A DNA stretch of 64,000 nucleotides. Source: Ardenticatenaceae bacterium (GTDB lineage Bacteria > Chloroflexota > Anaerolineae > Promineifilales > Promineifilaceae). This document shows, one piece after another, positions 34,683 through 43,255 of this stretch. The stretch is taken from the NCBI GenBank assembly GCA_011525915.1, contig WYBM01000073.1:23273-87272 (forward strand), in the 5' to 3' direction. Position 1 is the first letter of the stretch. Each line of letters opens with the position of its first letter. The position numbers were made by a program, and so were the translations under genes. Below the pieces are notes generated by a model. The model saw only the letters and a list, made by a program, of their open reading frames with translations. It had not been told where the DNA came from and made no database searches.

Positions 34683-34730
34683 CCCCTCGTTAACGTTAGT
34701 CTTGAAACAGTTTTGCGAGGTGTCATTGCG

Positions 34731-34762
34731 GCACAAGGTGAACAGGGAGGTTTACCTTGTGC
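34731..34762. repeat. Inverted repeat near TfoX remnant
   Basis: GCACAAGGT (34731-34739) and ACCTTGTGC (34754-34762), perfect 9-base arms, 14-base loop. No T-run. Confidence 0.45.
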
Positions 34763-34806
34763 TTGCCTGGTTAAGCAGTGGTGAACTGTCCATAAGGAGT
34801 GTGACT

Positions 34807-34920
34807 ATGCTTATGATGAAGGACTGGCCCAGTGGATTCGTGACATTTTGGAGCTTGACTATCCGCATCTGGTAGAGAAGAAGATGTTTGGTAGCATGGC
34901 CTTTGTAGCGTGGTGTGGTG
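34807..34920 (+). pseudogene. Broken TfoX N-terminal-domain gene
   Basis: AAGGAG precedes an ATG at 34807, but the coding frame that follows is shifted by one. Read in the other frame the sequence gives YDEGLAQWIRDILELDYPH then LVEKKMFGSMAF, the start of the TfoX N-terminal family (normally MAYDEGLA...KKMFGGLAF). Loss of a single G after the ATG (ATGGCT to ATGCTT) explains the shift. Similarity stops after about 35 residues, so the gene is also truncated. The GNAT gene on the other strand begins to overlap soon after. Confidence 0.7.
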
Positions 34921-34976
34921 GATGCCTTGTCGCTGCCGCCCAAATAACGATAACAAACGGGGTAAACGGGAAATTC

Positions 34977-35519
34977 TCACTCTGAAGCCGGCCATTCGGC
35001 GGCAAGGATGCCAAACAGTAGCGTATCCCAATATTGCCCCTTAAAAAATTCATTTTCGCGCAGATGGCCTTCTTGTTGCATGCCCAATTTGCTGAGGACA
35101 CGCACAGAGCCGTCATTTACCGCCAGCGTAGAAGCCCAGATGCGGTGCACGTGAAGCCCGGTAAAGCCAAAATCAATGATGGCTTTGGCCGCTTCGGTGG
35201 CGTAGCCATGTCCCCAATGGGCGGGGTCCAATTCGTAGCCGATATCGGCATTAAGGGCGCCATGTTCCGGCAGCCGTATGCCACAATTGCCAATGAGCTG
35301 GCCGGTGGCCTTGAGCGTCACAGCCAGTTGAAATTTAAGGCGCGGCTGGGCTTGCTGTTGGGCCAGGAACATCTGCACAAAGTTTTGTACATCCACGGCC
35401 GTGCGTTCCACCCAAGGATAGTAACGCAAATAAAGCGGCTTAGATTGGTAAGCAAAGACGGCCGTCCAATCTTCAGCCACAAACTCACGTAAAACCAATC
35501 GTGCTGTTACGATCTTCAT
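34977..35519 (-). CDS. GNAT acetyltransferase (RimJ/RimL type)
   Basis: 180-residue N-acetyltransferase. It opens with TARLVLREFVAEDW, has the acetyl-CoA loop region in YELDPAHWGHGYATEAAKAI (the R/Q-x-x-G-x-G/A loop as HWGHGYA), and ends with the typical NDGSVRVLSKLGMQQEGHLRE. RimJ/RimL-like proteins acetylate ribosomal protein N-termini, amino sugars or antibiotics; the substrate cannot be told. Start taken at the ATG 35519; no clear ribosome site is seen, and a TTG at 35573 extends the frame. Confidence 0.88.
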   Translation of the reverse strand: MKIVTARLVLREFVAEDWTAVFAYQSKPLYLRYYPWVERTAVDVQNFVQMFLAQQQAQPRLKFQLAVTLKATGQLIGNCGIRLPEHGALNADIGYELDPAHWGHGYATEAAKAIIDFGFTGLHVHRIWASTLAVNDGSVRVLSKLGMQQEGHLRENEFFKGQYWDTLLFGILAAEWPASE

Positions 35520-35637
35520 AATCAGGTGAAGAGGGGAACTTATGAAAGAGGGACGCTGGTGGATGGCAGACAACCCAAAACAGTCACGGCCGTTAACCGG
35601 ATGTTGTCATCGAGGCATTAAGGCAGGGCAGAACAGA

Positions 35638-35796
35638 TCAACGATCCCGTTTCCCTTGTTTGGGTTTCGAGCTTTGCTTTTTGGCGTGTTTTTTGGCCTT
35701 CATTTTTTCCCGGTGATGCTCACGCCGTTCCTCTTTTTTTTCCTGGCGGCGGGCATGTTTGATCCGCCGCTTTTCTTTTTTTTGTATCTCAGCCAT
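35638..35796 (-). CDS. Small very basic Lys/Arg/Glu-rich protein
   Basis: 52 residues starting MAEIQKKEKRRIKHARRQEK, with most residues Lys, Arg, Glu or His and no hydrophobic core. GGAGAAAAAGC precedes the ATG, and TTGCAA-17-TTTAAT lies about 50 bases upstream, so expression is plausible. It may bind RNA or the ribosome, or be a disordered charged helix. The frame extends upstream to 35865 without support. The opposite strand shows only a hydrophobic shadow frame. Confidence 0.5.
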   Translation of the reverse strand: MAEIQKKEKRRIKHARRQEKKEERREHHREKMKAKKHAKKQSSKPKQGKRDR

Positions 35797-35902
35797 GCTT
35801 TTTCTCCATAAGATACTGCCGGATACGCATAGCCACATTAAAGCAGAGTCAACATAAGATTGCAAGTGACAAATAGAGTGCTTTACCTCTGACGCTTAGC
35901 AT

Positions 35903-36013
35903 CAGTTTTCACTAATCAGCATACAGTTATCAGTAAGGCCTAACGCCAGTAAAGGTCCACTGAACACTGGCTACTGATGGCTGAACACTGGTTACTGACT
36001 TCTGATGACTGGT
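35903..36013. repeat. Interspersed hairpin-type repeat, copy 3
   Basis: Same family as 4046 and 26743: CAGTTTTCACTAATCAG, ATACAGTTATCAGTA, core AGGCCTAACGCC, then CACTGAACACTGG. The right arm is extended by an extra ACTGATGGCTGAACACTGG unit. It fills much of the 357-base gap 35866-36222; no gene is seen in the rest. Confidence 0.8.
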
Positions 36014-36222
36014 CCTAGCATGTTATCTTTGGCCGCTGGCTCATTAGCTGTGAATGAAACAACACCCTCATTGTCTGAACACACAAATTCACCTGTCTGT
36101 AAAAGGCGCTCTGGAGTATACTTGTGTGCAGACTTGGCTAAAATAGAGGGAAATGCCCCTTTGCATCTTCAGAATTGATGCCGGCCGTAACCGTAAATTG
36201 ACACAATAACCATGGTAACTAT

Positions 36223-37095
36223 ATGAAGCTCTATGCTATCAGTGATCTGCACCTTACCAAGCCTGATAACCGGCAGGCGTTGGCCACCATGCCCCCACAT
36301 CCGGACGATTGGCTGATCTTGGCTGGTGATGTAGGCGAAACCGAGGCTCATCTGCACTTTGCCCTGGCCATTTTGAGCGGCCGTTTTGCCCAGGTGTTAT
36401 GGGTGCCGGGAAACCATGACTTGTGGACGCTGCCTTCAGACCGTCAGGGCATGCGCGGCGAAGCAAAATACCGGCGCCTGGTCTCCATTTGCCGTGACTA
36501 TGGCGTTTTAACACCCGAAGATCCCTACGTTTTATGGCCGGGGGCAGGGCCAACTTGTCTGCTAGCGCCGCTCTTTACGCTTTATGATTATAGTTTCCGG
36601 CCAGACCATGTTTCTGCGGCCAACGCCCTGGAATGGGCAGCCATATCGGGTGTTATTTGCACAGACGAAGCCCTGCTGCACCCTGATCCCTATCCTTCGC
36701 GTTCTGCCTGGTGTGCCGCCCGCTGTGCCTACACAGAAAAGCGCCTGGAAGAGGCCAGCACACGAGCGCCCCTGGTCCTCATCAACCACTTCCCCTTGCG
36801 GCAAGACCTGGTGCGGCTGGCACGCATTCCTCGTTTCTCACTGTGGTGTGGTACGCGGCAGACTGAAGAGTGGCATACCAGGTTTCCGGTGTTGGCCGTC
36901 GTTTATGGCCATTTGCATATACGGGCGACGGATTATCGGGATGGGGTGCGCTTTGAAGAAGTATCGTTGGGGTACCCGGCACAGTGGGACCCTAAGCGAG
37001 GGGTGCAAGGTTACCTGCGGGAGATTTTGCCACGGGCGGACACGGCCGTTGATGATAACGTGTATAGAGCCAGGATGACACAGCCCCATAAATGA
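36223..37095 (+). CDS. Calcineurin-like metallophosphoesterase
   Basis: 290 residues. All five metal-site blocks are visible: ISDLHLTKP (DxH), LAGDVGETE (GDxxE), VPGNHDLW (GNHD), VLINHFPL (H) and VYGHLHIR (GHxH). A standard two-metal phosphoesterase, cytosolic. The middle (about 110-170) is a family-specific insertion with several Cys residues (CTDEALL, WCAARCAY). Substrate unknown. The gene stands alone between a repeat and a converging lipoprotein gene; no strong Shine-Dalgarno is seen. Confidence 0.88.
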   Translation: MKLYAISDLHLTKPDNRQALATMPPHPDDWLILAGDVGETEAHLHFALAILSGRFAQVLWVPGNHDLWTLPSDRQGMRGEAKYRRLVSICRDYGVLTPEDPYVLWPGAGPTCLLAPLFTLYDYSFRPDHVSAANALEWAAISGVICTDEALLHPDPYPSRSAWCAARCAYTEKRLEEASTRAPLVLINHFPLRQDLVRLARIPRFSLWCGTRQTEEWHTRFPVLAVVYGHLHIRATDYRDGVRFEEVSLGYPAQWDPKRGVQGYLREILPRADTAVDDNVYRARMTQPHK

Positions 37096-37136
37096 TGAAT
37101 TGCCCCAGTCAAATGGTCCCTCTGGCCTGTAAGGAT

Positions 37137-38738
37137 TCAAGGGAGTGTTAGCACGGCCGTGTCCTGGCGGTGATCCGTCTGCAACACCGTTACGCTCAAA
37201 TATGTGCCGTCATAAGACCATTGCGGGTTAGAAAGCCGTTCGCCGCCTGTGGCCGCCAGCGGGTAAGCCGTATTGGTGCGGGTATCAAAGATGACCAGGC
37301 CGCTGGCCGGGTCCTGGTAGACAAAACGAGTGCCGTCCGGTGACCAGCGCGGGCTAAAGGGCACGGCCGTGAGCGGTGGTAAAAATTCACCACTTTCCAG
37401 GTCATATACCGTCAGTTCGGGCGTGGGGGAATAGTATGTGAGGAAACGGCCGTCTGGTGAGAAGGAAGTAAAGGCAAACACCTCAGCTGAATAATCCGCT
37501 GCTACGGCATATGCTGGTTGTGAAAAAAGGATAGTTTCAGTATTTCTGTTGAGTAGTTCTATGACAAGAAAACTTGATGACGGCAGCAGATAAAGGAGAT
37601 AACTGCCTTCAGGAGAGAAATGGCCGTAAATACCATCTGATTTAACTAGAGTTGTTTGATCAGTGTTAATATCCCACATTTGTAAGTTGGCTGGCACCAA
37701 ACCTAAAAGCAAATCTTGATCATCATCAATTGACTCTTGCCAAGTAACGGCTAAAACTTGATCTGTAGCTGGCAATATGTCAGCAAAACGAGAGTAAAAT
37801 AAATGATGTACTAGATCTGTTCCCAAGAACTTAACATATGTACCAAATTCCCAGCCGGAATAATCGGGGCTGATCTGCTGTTGAGCTAAGACTGCTACCG
37901 ATGTATTATAGGAGTAGCCCAATTCTTCGTTGAGAACAACGTAGTTTTGACTAACACCGTGTACTCGACCTTCAAATATTGTGTTGGCTACACTCTCTCC
38001 AGTTATCACATTATCAATACCAATATAAAACATTCCGGTTCCGACTCTTTCCTCGAAAACACGCAGACCTTCATTTACCCATCCCCAATAGCCTGAGCTT
38101 ATTCCAAGTTCAGTTATCGATGCTGGATTAGTTCGTTCTACTTTCCATTCATAATCAGTAGTTTCATACCCCTGGTCAGGCAAAGGTTCTGCCTTCATAA
38201 AGAAATAGTCTCCAGTAGGGTGCCAAAGTGTGCCAATAGAATAACAAGGGATTTCAACGGGCGTTAACTCTATTGGTTGAAAATTAGGTAAACTAGCAAA
38301 ATAGATTGCAACTTCCCCATTTATTGGACAGGTATAATACACAAACTCATTCTGTGTTGGTGACCAGATAACGGATTCCGCATTATTTAGTACCACGAAC
38401 TCTTCGACATTTTCCGCTAATTGCAAGGGCAACGGTGTTGGCGGGGGAGGCAGCGGGGTAGCGGTGGATGTTCTCCGCGGTACGCTTAGCGTACGGGGTT
38501 CGAACGCTGTCGGTGAGGGCAGTATGGGTGTTTCCGATGGTAGTATTTCCGTGGATGGAATAGGGATGGCCGTAGTCAACGGCCGTGTCACCATCACCGT
38601 CGCTGCTTCAGCCAGGCCAGGGTTGGGTGTGGTGGTGGGGTCTGGCACGGCCGTGCAGCCTACTGCCCACACAATTATCAAACCAATCGCTGCTAAAAGC
38701 TCTCTGACTATGATGATACCCCCGCCAGCTATTACCAA
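37137..38738 (-). CDS. Lipoprotein with TolB-like beta-propeller
   Basis: 533 residues: an N-terminal hydrophobic stretch with lipobox (VWAVGC), a Pro/Thr/Ser-rich stalk to about residue 105, then a propeller with repeated WSPDG-type blades (SVIWSPTQNEFVYY, SFSPDGRFLTYY, RWSPDGTRFVYQD, QWSYDGTYLSVTV). It is likely surface-exposed and ligand-binding. The start is a TTG that overlaps the vapC stop by 7 bases. The middle (about 37460-38440) is visibly AT-richer than its neighbours and has no ACGGCCGT copy, hinting at a different origin. Confidence 0.72.
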   Translation of the reverse strand: MVIAGGGIIIVRELLAAIGLIIVWAVGCTAVPDPTTTPNPGLAEAATVMVTRPLTTAIPIPSTEILPSETPILPSPTAFEPRTLSVPRRTSTATPLPPPPTPLPLQLAENVEEFVVLNNAESVIWSPTQNEFVYYTCPINGEVAIYFASLPNFQPIELTPVEIPCYSIGTLWHPTGDYFFMKAEPLPDQGYETTDYEWKVERTNPASITELGISSGYWGWVNEGLRVFEERVGTGMFYIGIDNVITGESVANTIFEGRVHGVSQNYVVLNEELGYSYNTSVAVLAQQQISPDYSGWEFGTYVKFLGTDLVHHLFYSRFADILPATDQVLAVTWQESIDDDQDLLLGLVPANLQMWDINTDQTTLVKSDGIYGHFSPEGSYLLYLLPSSSFLVIELLNRNTETILFSQPAYAVAADYSAEVFAFTSFSPDGRFLTYYSPTPELTVYDLESGEFLPPLTAVPFSPRWSPDGTRFVYQDPASGLVIFDTRTNTAYPLAATGGERLSNPQWSYDGTYLSVTVLQTDHRQDTAVLTLP

Positions 38739-39142
38739 AGAACGGAAACAATTCCCCCATGCGTAATGGTCTGGTCAGCGGTAATAATCTCAATGGTGTC
38801 CCCCAGATCTTGCAAGTATAAACCGGTGCTTACAATGAACCGGTCGTGGAGTTCAGGAATTTTTAAGCCTTCTGGTGTAAGACTCCGTTTGAATATTTCG
38901 ACAGTTAAGGCCATAATTTCAATTCTGCCATCTGCTTGTACCCTTGTCAGGAATCGGTGTATGTCGGGGATGGTTGTGCGACCCCGTTCGATAACAAATG
39001 CTGCTTCTGCCAGAGCAATGAGCGGCAGCACCATCTGACTGTTGGGGTCAGCAATGACTGCTCTTGCGGCTTGGCTCAACCGCTTGTTTCCTTCCAGATA
39101 CCAGATGAGAGCGTGCGTGTCCAGAATGTATTTATGTGCCAT
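38732..39142 (-). CDS. vapC: PIN-domain toxin (VapC-like)
   Basis: 136-residue PIN ribonuclease. Acidic site residues: Asp in YILDTHALIWYLEG, Glu in LPLIALAEAAFVI, Asp in ELHDRFIVST and Asp in IITADQTI. Such toxins cut tRNA or rRNA when their antitoxin is lost. Start at the ATG 39142, which overlaps the antitoxin stop by 11 bases. The extension to 39175 lies inside the antitoxin gene. Confidence 0.88.
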   Translation of the reverse strand: MAHKYILDTHALIWYLEGNKRLSQAARAVIADPNSQMVLPLIALAEAAFVIERGRTTIPDIHRFLTRVQADGRIEIMALTVEIFKRSLTPEGLKIPELHDRFIVSTGLYLQDLGDTIEIITADQTITHGGIVSVLW

Positions 39143-39371
39143 TGAGTTCTTCGTCGCCCGGTTGCCATTCAGCAATAGTGAAATCTTCTAAAGAAGACAT
39201 GGCCGCTTCTTCCCCGGCAAATTCGCCAAATTGAAGCGACTGGGACTTTAAGGCAGTTGGCGATGATATAAGGGAACGGATGATGCGCTCGATCAACCGT
39301 AAGCGATCTTCTGGTGACAAGTCCTGAGCTTGTGAATATATTTTTTCTATCATTTCTGATTCAGCTAACAT
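39132..39371 (-). CDS. Antitoxin of PIN toxin
   Basis: 79 residues: a helical start (MLAESEMIEKIYSQAQDLSP, then EDRLRLIERIIRSL) and an acidic tail ending EWQPGDEELNGT. The N-terminal pattern resembles the helical antitoxins that precede PIN toxins rather than a ribbon-helix-helix. GGAG lies 7 bases before the ATG at 39371. The frame is open to 39455 but without a ribosome site. Its end overlaps vapC, the usual pair layout. Confidence 0.75.
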   Translation of the reverse strand: MLAESEMIEKIYSQAQDLSPEDRLRLIERIIRSLISSPTALKSQSLQFGEFAGEEAAMSSLEDFTIAEWQPGDEELNGT

Positions 39372-39602
39372 GAGCAGACTCCATAAAACAGGTTTATCTG
39401 GTTCCACCACCTTTTGACAAGGAGCATTATAGGGCAATTGCCGGAGCGGCGGCAACAGTGGACATTAGCTGGTCAGGAAAACTGAGAGATGGACAATGGT
39501 TGGTTTGTGCAGAAAGCTCTGGTCATTACCGGTAATGATAACGTCGAGGAAGACGCCATGGCTGATTACCAGGCCAGCCAGCTGGAATCGCCTACTAGAA
39601 AA

Positions 39603-41162
39603 TCACTCCCGGTAATGGCAGCCCATGCTGTGTTTGTTGGCCAGTGCCGCCTGGGTGACGATCACGGCCGTGCGCACCGCATTGCGCAGCCCAATCAGCC
39701 CATCGGTCAACGTTGTGACCCGGTAAAATTGCTCAATCTCCGTTTCCAGGTGGCGTAGTTCACGCAGCGCCCGCTGCAGGCGGTAATCGGCACGTACCAC
39801 GCCCACATAATTCCACATGATGTGTTGGATGGTGCTCATGTCTTGGGCGATCAGCAGGGGATCGGCCGTGTAGCGGCTGGTGTCTTGCCAGGGGGGAATA
39901 TTATCGGCATCATGCTGTGGCCCGTTGGCCAGCCCGCTGAGAATCTCCCCGGCCGCCCGGCTGCCCCACACCAGCCCTTCTAACAATGACGTACTCGCCA
40001 GCCGGTTGGCGCCGTGTAGGCCGGTGCAAGAGACTTCACCGACGGCATACAGGTCGTTAATGGTGGACCGGCCCACATCATCTACCCACACCCCGCCGCA
40101 GGCATAATGCGCCCCCGGTACCACCGGAACCAGGTCCGTGGTGATGTCTATGCCAAATTCCGCGCAGCGAGCGGCAATGGTCGGAAACCGCTCCCGGATG
40201 TGAGCTGGGGGCATATAGGCGCGTAAATCCAGGTAAACGTTGTCCAGATCGTAAGTCACCATTTCCTGGCGAATGGAGCGGGCGACCACGTCACGCGGGG
40301 CCAGGTCTTTCCATTCCGGGTCATACTTTTGCATGAAGGGTTCGCCGTTTTCATGCACCAGCCGCGCCCCGGCGCCGCGCACCGCTTCACTGATGAGAAA
40401 GTGTGGCGCGCCCCGTTTGTGAAAGGTGGTGGGGTGAAACTGAATGAACTCGGTGTTGATGACACGGGCGCCGGTCCGGTAAGCCATGGCCAGGCCGTCG
40501 CCACGGGCGCCCACAGGGTTGGTGGTGCGCAGGTAAATCTGGCCCAGCCCACCCGTAGCCAATATGGTCTTTTTGGCCAGGATGCGGCTGATCTCGCCGC
40601 TTTCCTGGTTGAGCACATAGGCACCTACACAGGCGCGCGGCTCATAGACGGCCAGCCGGTTACGGCCGTGGTGCGCCGGTGTCAGCAGGTCTACGGCCGT
40701 GTGCCCGGTCAATAAGTGTACCTGGGGATGGCTCTTGAGAACATTTAGCAGCGCTATGGTCACCGCACGCCCGGTAGCGTCGGCGGCGTGGGCGATGCGC
40801 GGCTGCGAATGCGCGGCTTCAAAGACGGTATCCAGTTGGCCCGAGCCATTGTGGTCGAACGGCACGCCCACCCGTTCCAGGAGAATTTTTTCTACCAGCC
40901 CTGGCCCTTCCTCGGCCAGAATATGGGCCGCCTTAGGGTAGCTGTGCCCTGCTCCTGCATGTAAAATGTCTTGCACCAGCAGTTCGGGTGCATCGGCTGG
41001 GCTTTTGTAGATAATGCCCCCCTGGGCGTATTTGGTGTTTGATTCTTCCGGCTCCTGTGCCCGTGTTACTACGGTTACCGGTACGCCAGCGTCGGCCAGT
41101 TGTAAGGCGGCCGTGCTGCCCCCAATCCCACAGCCAATAATCAGGACTTCCGTTTTAATCAT
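39603..41162 (-). CDS. nadB: L-aspartate oxidase
   Basis: 519-residue FAD enzyme making iminoaspartate for NAD synthesis. Dinucleotide fold VLIIGCGIGGSTAALQLADAG, ISEAVRGAGARLVHENG, DLYAVGEVSCTGLHGANRLA and the helical C-terminal domain fit the family. Start at ATG 41162; a longer TTG frame reaches 41231 but adds unrelated residues. Third gene of the nadC-nadA-nadB operon, 99 bases after nadA. It works with NadA, whose gene precedes it. Confidence 0.96.
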   Translation of the reverse strand: MIKTEVLIIGCGIGGSTAALQLADAGVPVTVVTRAQEPEESNTKYAQGGIIYKSPADAPELLVQDILHAGAGHSYPKAAHILAEEGPGLVEKILLERVGVPFDHNGSGQLDTVFEAAHSQPRIAHAADATGRAVTIALLNVLKSHPQVHLLTGHTAVDLLTPAHHGRNRLAVYEPRACVGAYVLNQESGEISRILAKKTILATGGLGQIYLRTTNPVGARGDGLAMAYRTGARVINTEFIQFHPTTFHKRGAPHFLISEAVRGAGARLVHENGEPFMQKYDPEWKDLAPRDVVARSIRQEMVTYDLDNVYLDLRAYMPPAHIRERFPTIAARCAEFGIDITTDLVPVVPGAHYACGGVWVDDVGRSTINDLYAVGEVSCTGLHGANRLASTSLLEGLVWGSRAAGEILSGLANGPQHDADNIPPWQDTSRYTADPLLIAQDMSTIQHIMWNYVGVVRADYRLQRALRELRHLETEIEQFYRVTTLTDGLIGLRNAVRTAVIVTQAALANKHSMGCHYRE

Positions 41163-41261
41163 ACGTTTATGAAACGTGGATGAATGCGGATCCTGTGGAT
41201 TTACACGAATAATCTGATGCCTTATCCGCAAGAATCCGGTGTGTCCGCCTCCATTTGCGTC

Positions 41262-42293
41262 TTATCCTATAGCCAGCATCCGTTCGACGGAGCGCAGTGC
41301 CCGCACGCGGATCTCTTCGGGTACGTGAACTTCATATTGCGTGTAGCGCAGGGCGTTACGCGTGTCTTCCAGGCGAATCTGGTTCATGTGCGGGCAGCGC
41401 ACGGAGCAGAGGCGCAGCATCTCTTTTTCTGGATTAGCGGCCATGATGTTGTCGCCCATGGCACATTCGGTTAGCAGCAGATAACTTGACGCATCTGTCT
41501 GTTCCACAAACCTTATAAGGGCGGTGGTGCTGCCGGAGAAGTCGCTGGCGGCCACGACTTCCGGGCTGCATTCGGGGTGGGCCAGAATGAGGGTGCCCGG
41601 ATGGTCATGACGTACCGCTTGAATGTCGGCCACGGTAAACTTTTCATGCACTTCACAACGGCCGTGCCAGCCAATCATCTGCACATCTAATGTTGTATCG
41701 GCCTTCTTGCCGTTTTTGGTAGGGAAGATGATGTGTTTACCCGTCTCCATAGCCACGTTGCGCGCCAGGTATTCATCGGGCAGGAAGATGATGGTGTCTG
41801 CCTGCAGCGACTCCACCACTGCTCTGGCATTGCCAGACGTGCAGCAAATGTCCGTTTCGGCTTTGACGTCTGCATAGGTGTTGATGTAGGTGACCACAGG
41901 TACGCCGGGGAACTGTGCTTTAAGTTGGCGCACATCGGCGGCCGTAATGCTGGCCGCCAGCGAACAGCCTGCTTTTTGTGAAGGGATCAGCACTGTTTTG
42001 TTAGGATTTAATATCTTGGCTGTCTCTGCCATAAATTCTACGCCGCAGAAAATGATGATATCGGCGTCGGTCTGGGCCGCGCGGCGGCTGAGTTCCAGCG
42101 AATCACCGGTGTAATCTGGCACGGAATGGAACAGCGCGGGTTCCATATAGTTGTGTCCCAGAATGACGGCGTTGCGCTCTTGTTTAAGCTGGTTGATCTC
42201 ATGCGCAATTTTAGCCTTGTATTCAATCTCAAAATCTGGGGCAATGTGCTGCAATTTGGCTCGCATATGGGCCAGCAGTTGCTCGTAGGTCAT
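41262..42293 (-). CDS. nadA: Quinolinate synthase
   Basis: 343-residue 4Fe-4S enzyme that condenses iminoaspartate with dihydroxyacetone phosphate to quinolinate. The cluster cysteines are visible in KAGCSLAASI, DICCTSGNA and AHPECSPEV. NYMEPALFHSVPDYTGDSLE marks the N-terminal substrate region of this family. The ATG at 42293 has CAGGAG 7 bases upstream. Second gene of the operon, 57 bases after nadC. Confidence 0.96.
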   Translation of the reverse strand: MTYEQLLAHMRAKLQHIAPDFEIEYKAKIAHEINQLKQERNAVILGHNYMEPALFHSVPDYTGDSLELSRRAAQTDADIIIFCGVEFMAETAKILNPNKTVLIPSQKAGCSLAASITAADVRQLKAQFPGVPVVTYINTYADVKAETDICCTSGNARAVVESLQADTIIFLPDEYLARNVAMETGKHIIFPTKNGKKADTTLDVQMIGWHGRCEVHEKFTVADIQAVRHDHPGTLILAHPECSPEVVAASDFSGSTTALIRFVEQTDASSYLLLTECAMGDNIMAANPEKEMLRLCSVRCPHMNQIRLEDTRNALRYTQYEVHVPEEIRVRALRSVERMLAIG

Positions 42294-42350
42294 AGGGTTC
42301 TCCTGCAAGATGGTGGCAAGGGGCAGACCACGGCGCCTTGCCATCTGCCA

Positions 42351-43172
42351 TTATTCTAATAACAAACTGATATCCAATGCTTTCACCGAATGGGTGAGCG
42401 CACCTACAGAAATGTAATCTACGCCGGTTTCCGCGATAGCCCGCACCGTTTCCAGGCTGACATTGCCAGATGCTTCCAGGGGCATGCGCCCGGCGGTTCT
42501 TTTGACGGCCGTGTGCATCTCATCCAGGCTCATATTGTCCAGCATAATGCGGTCAACGGGCAGGGTAAGGGCGGTGTCTAATTGTGACAGCGTGGTCACT
42601 TCAATTTCAATGGGCATGGTGGGGGCGTGTGTTTTGACACGGCGCACCGCTTCTGCCAGGTCGCCATGCACGGCCGTGATATGATTTTCTTTGATGAGCG
42701 CCATATCAAACAGACCAAAGCGGTGATTTTGGCCGCCGCCCAGCCGTACCGCCAATTTGTCAGCGGTGCGCAAACCGGGAGCCGTTTTGCGTGTATCCAG
42801 GATGACAGCATCGGTGCCGGCCACGGCTTCTACAAAACGGCGTGTCAGAGTAGCGATGCCGGACATACGTTGCAGAAAATTAAGGGCCACCCGTTCACCA
42901 CTCAAAATGGCCGGCGCCGGCCCACTGACAGTGGCTATGACCTGGCCGGACGACACGGCACCACCATCATGGGCCTGAGGGGTAAAGCAGACGGCCGTGT
43001 CCAGCAAGTGAAACGTGCGGGCGGCCACCTCCAGCCCGGCCACGATGCCAGGCGCTTTGGCAATAAAACGGCCGTGTAGGGAGGTGCTCTGGGCTATAAG
43101 TGCTTGGGTGGTAATGTCTCCACTGCCGATGTCTTCGGCCAGCGCTGTTTGAATGGCTTTTTCTAACGTCAT
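42351..43172 (-). CDS. nadC: Nicotinate-nucleotide pyrophosphorylase (carboxylating)
   Basis: 273-residue quinolinate phosphoribosyltransferase giving nicotinate mononucleotide. Motifs: ALAEDIGSGDITT, ERVALNFLQRMSGIATLT, DTRKTAPGLR, KLAVRLGGGQNHRFGL, IEVEVTTL-like IEIEVTTLSQ and MLDNMSLDEM. AAAGGA precedes the ATG at 43172. First gene of the operon. The promoter (TTGACA-17-TAAAGT) is flanked by two operator candidates shared with the nicotinamidase-like gene. Confidence 0.96.
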   Translation of the reverse strand: MTLEKAIQTALAEDIGSGDITTQALIAQSTSLHGRFIAKAPGIVAGLEVAARTFHLLDTAVCFTPQAHDGGAVSSGQVIATVSGPAPAILSGERVALNFLQRMSGIATLTRRFVEAVAGTDAVILDTRKTAPGLRTADKLAVRLGGGQNHRFGLFDMALIKENHITAVHGDLAEAVRRVKTHAPTMPIEIEVTTLSQLDTALTLPVDRIMLDNMSLDEMHTAVKRTAGRMPLEASGNVSLETVRAIAETGVDYISVGALTHSVKALDISLLLE

Positions 43173-43183
43173 ACAATCCTTTA

Positions 43184-43200
43184 AGTGTAATTCTAACACT
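43184..43200. promoter_or_regulatory. NAD-operator candidate, nadC leader
   Basis: AGTGT-AATTCTA-ACACT, perfect 5-base arms, located after the predicted start of transcription and just before the nadC ribosome site. Confidence 0.65.
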
Positions 43201-43216
43201 AACTAAGCCGACACTT

Positions 43217-43254
43217 ACTTTAGCATAAGGTGCATTTATTGTCAATGAGACACT
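43217..43254 (-). promoter_or_regulatory. nadCAB promoter with second operator candidate
   Basis: Minus-strand TTGACA (43240-43245), 17 bases, TAAAGT (43217-43222). The -35 lies within ATTGT-CAATGAG-ACACT (43238-43254), one mismatch from the AGTGT-N7-ACACT motif. Confidence 0.65.
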
Positions 43255-43255
43255 A

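Noticed and set aside
35542..35811. 89-residue plus-strand hydrophobic frame
   Set aside because: The hydrophobic part is the complement of the Lys/Glu codons of the basic protein on the minus strand, which has the better ribosome site.
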